Origin: Vicinamibacteria bacterium
GTDB lineage: Bacteria; Acidobacteriota; Vicinamibacteria; Fen-336; JAGNNV01
Direction: 5' to 3'
DNA: 12,440 nt
NCBI GenBank assembly: GCA_016650185.1
Contig: JAENWE010000449.1
Span: 1 to 12,440, forward strand
The notes under the pieces are model-generated. The model saw only the letters and a program-made list of their open reading frames with translations, was not told where the DNA came from and did not search any database. Positions 11,931 through 12,440 of the stretch are shown here, piece by piece. How positions within the stretch are numbered: the stretch's first letter is position 1; each line of letters opens with the position of its first letter. The position numbers and the translations under genes are program-made.

Positions 11931-12440
11931 CTATTCGCGGGCCCGGCCGGCTTCCCGCAGCAGCTTCCCCATCCCCTCGAAGAGCGCCGCCAGCCCGTCC
12001 GCGGCCTCGGGCGGGGCCTCGATGGCGAGCCCCCCATCGGCGCGACGTTCCACCCTGAGTTGCGACAGCCATCCCCGGAGCTCGCTCGGGGGATGGAGCC
12101 GGCCTCGTTCGGCCTCGGGCGCCGGACCAATGCCAAAGGCGCCAGCCTGGAGTGTCGCCGCGGACCCCAGCTCGTCGGCAGGAGCGCCCCCGCCCTCGTC
12201 GGCGGCTGCCACGAGAGCGTCGGTCTCCCGTTCGGCCGAGGCCTGTTCTTCGGGTGAGACCTCGTCCACCACCGGCTCCGGGGCCCTTGCGGGCTCGACG
12301 ATCCTCTCCAGACGGGAGAGGAAGGACGCGGAGCGCTCGAACCGCACCTCATTCGAGTCCCCATCGAAGAGCCCGGAAAAGAACGCCCTCTTGTCGGCGA
12401 CCAGGCCGGCGATCCGCTCCTCGATGCTCGATTGGGTCAC
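11931..12440 (-). CDS. SNF2-family DNA/RNA helicase, C-terminal end (partial)
   Basis: The frame enters from the right edge and ends at TAG 11931; the GTG at 12440 is the window edge, not a start. The first visible residues, VTQSSIEERIAGLVADKRAF, followed by FSGLFDGDSNEVRF, match the end of the second helicase lobe in bacterial SNF2 (SWI2/RapA-like) ATPases, where a T-x-E-E-x-I helix and K-R precede a short linker. The remaining 120 or so residues are acidic and alanine/proline-rich (about 48-115), then a small ordered-looking tail (LRGWLSQLRVERRADGG, ending in LLREAGRARE). The ATPase motifs lie outside the window. Family call rests on this short segment. The long low-complexity tail is lineage-specific, with no recognised domain. 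Confidence 0.7.
   Translation of the reverse strand: MTQSSIEERIAGLVADKRAFFSGLFDGDSNEVRFERSASFLSRLERIVEPARAPEPVVDEVSPEEQASAERETDALVAAADEGGGAPADELGSAATLQAGAFGIGPAPEAERGRLHPPSELRGWLSQLRVERRADGGLAIEAPPEAADGLAALFEGMGKLLREAGRARE

Noticed and set aside
1..12440. CRISPR arrays, tRNA, rRNA, insertion sequences
   Set aside because: No regularly spaced repeats, tRNA cloverleaf, rRNA-like stretch, transposase motif or terminal inverted repeats were found on reading both strands.

Overview
The window is dense, GC-rich bacterial DNA with mostly minus-strand genes. Many starts overlap the preceding stop by 1 to 4 bases (ATGA, GTGA, TTGA and TGATG joins), which marks operons. A FadE-type acyl-CoA dehydrogenase, an ergothioneine pair, NrdR, VapBC and a DUF4097/LiaF-type envelope operon fit a free-living, aerobic, GC-rich, probably Gram-negative bacterium. 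An Acidobacteriota-like lineage is possible, but there is no rRNA or marker gene to settle it. No CRISPR, tRNA, rRNA or insertion sequence was seen.

Bases 1-2795 (minus) hold a four-gene envelope-associated operon. It starts with a membrane protein in which a degenerate ECF-sigma-like region is fused to a zinc-finger anti-sigma domain. A TM2/LiaF-like membrane protein, a 67-residue LiaF-like membrane protein and a DUF4097 beta-helix-type protein (cut by the window start) follow. Divergently, 2932-4425 (plus) carries an LPG-synthase/flippase-type membrane protein and the ribonucleotide reductase repressor NrdR.

Bases 4422-7880 (minus) hold ergothioneine genes egtB and egtD, which overlap. They sit between two broken genes. 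Downstream is a pyridine-nucleotide disulfide oxidoreductase lacking its N-terminus and about 100 central residues. Upstream is a family 2 glycosyltransferase that keeps only its two ends. Both internal deletions are out of frame. Upstream of these, a transglutaminase-like protein and FadE (7877-10746, minus) form an operon that once ran on into the glycosyltransferase.

Bases 10800-11659 (plus) are a toxin-antitoxin patch: the C-terminal scrap of a HigB/Gp49-type toxin with a possible HigA start, then an intact vapBC pair with a likely leaderless promoter and spaced direct repeats. A 271-base convergent gap with several small hairpins separates vapC from the C-terminus of a SNF2-family helicase (minus) that enters from the right edge. 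The most notable points are the sigma/anti-sigma fusion heading a split-LiaF operon and the three gene remnants, two of which bracket egtBD.
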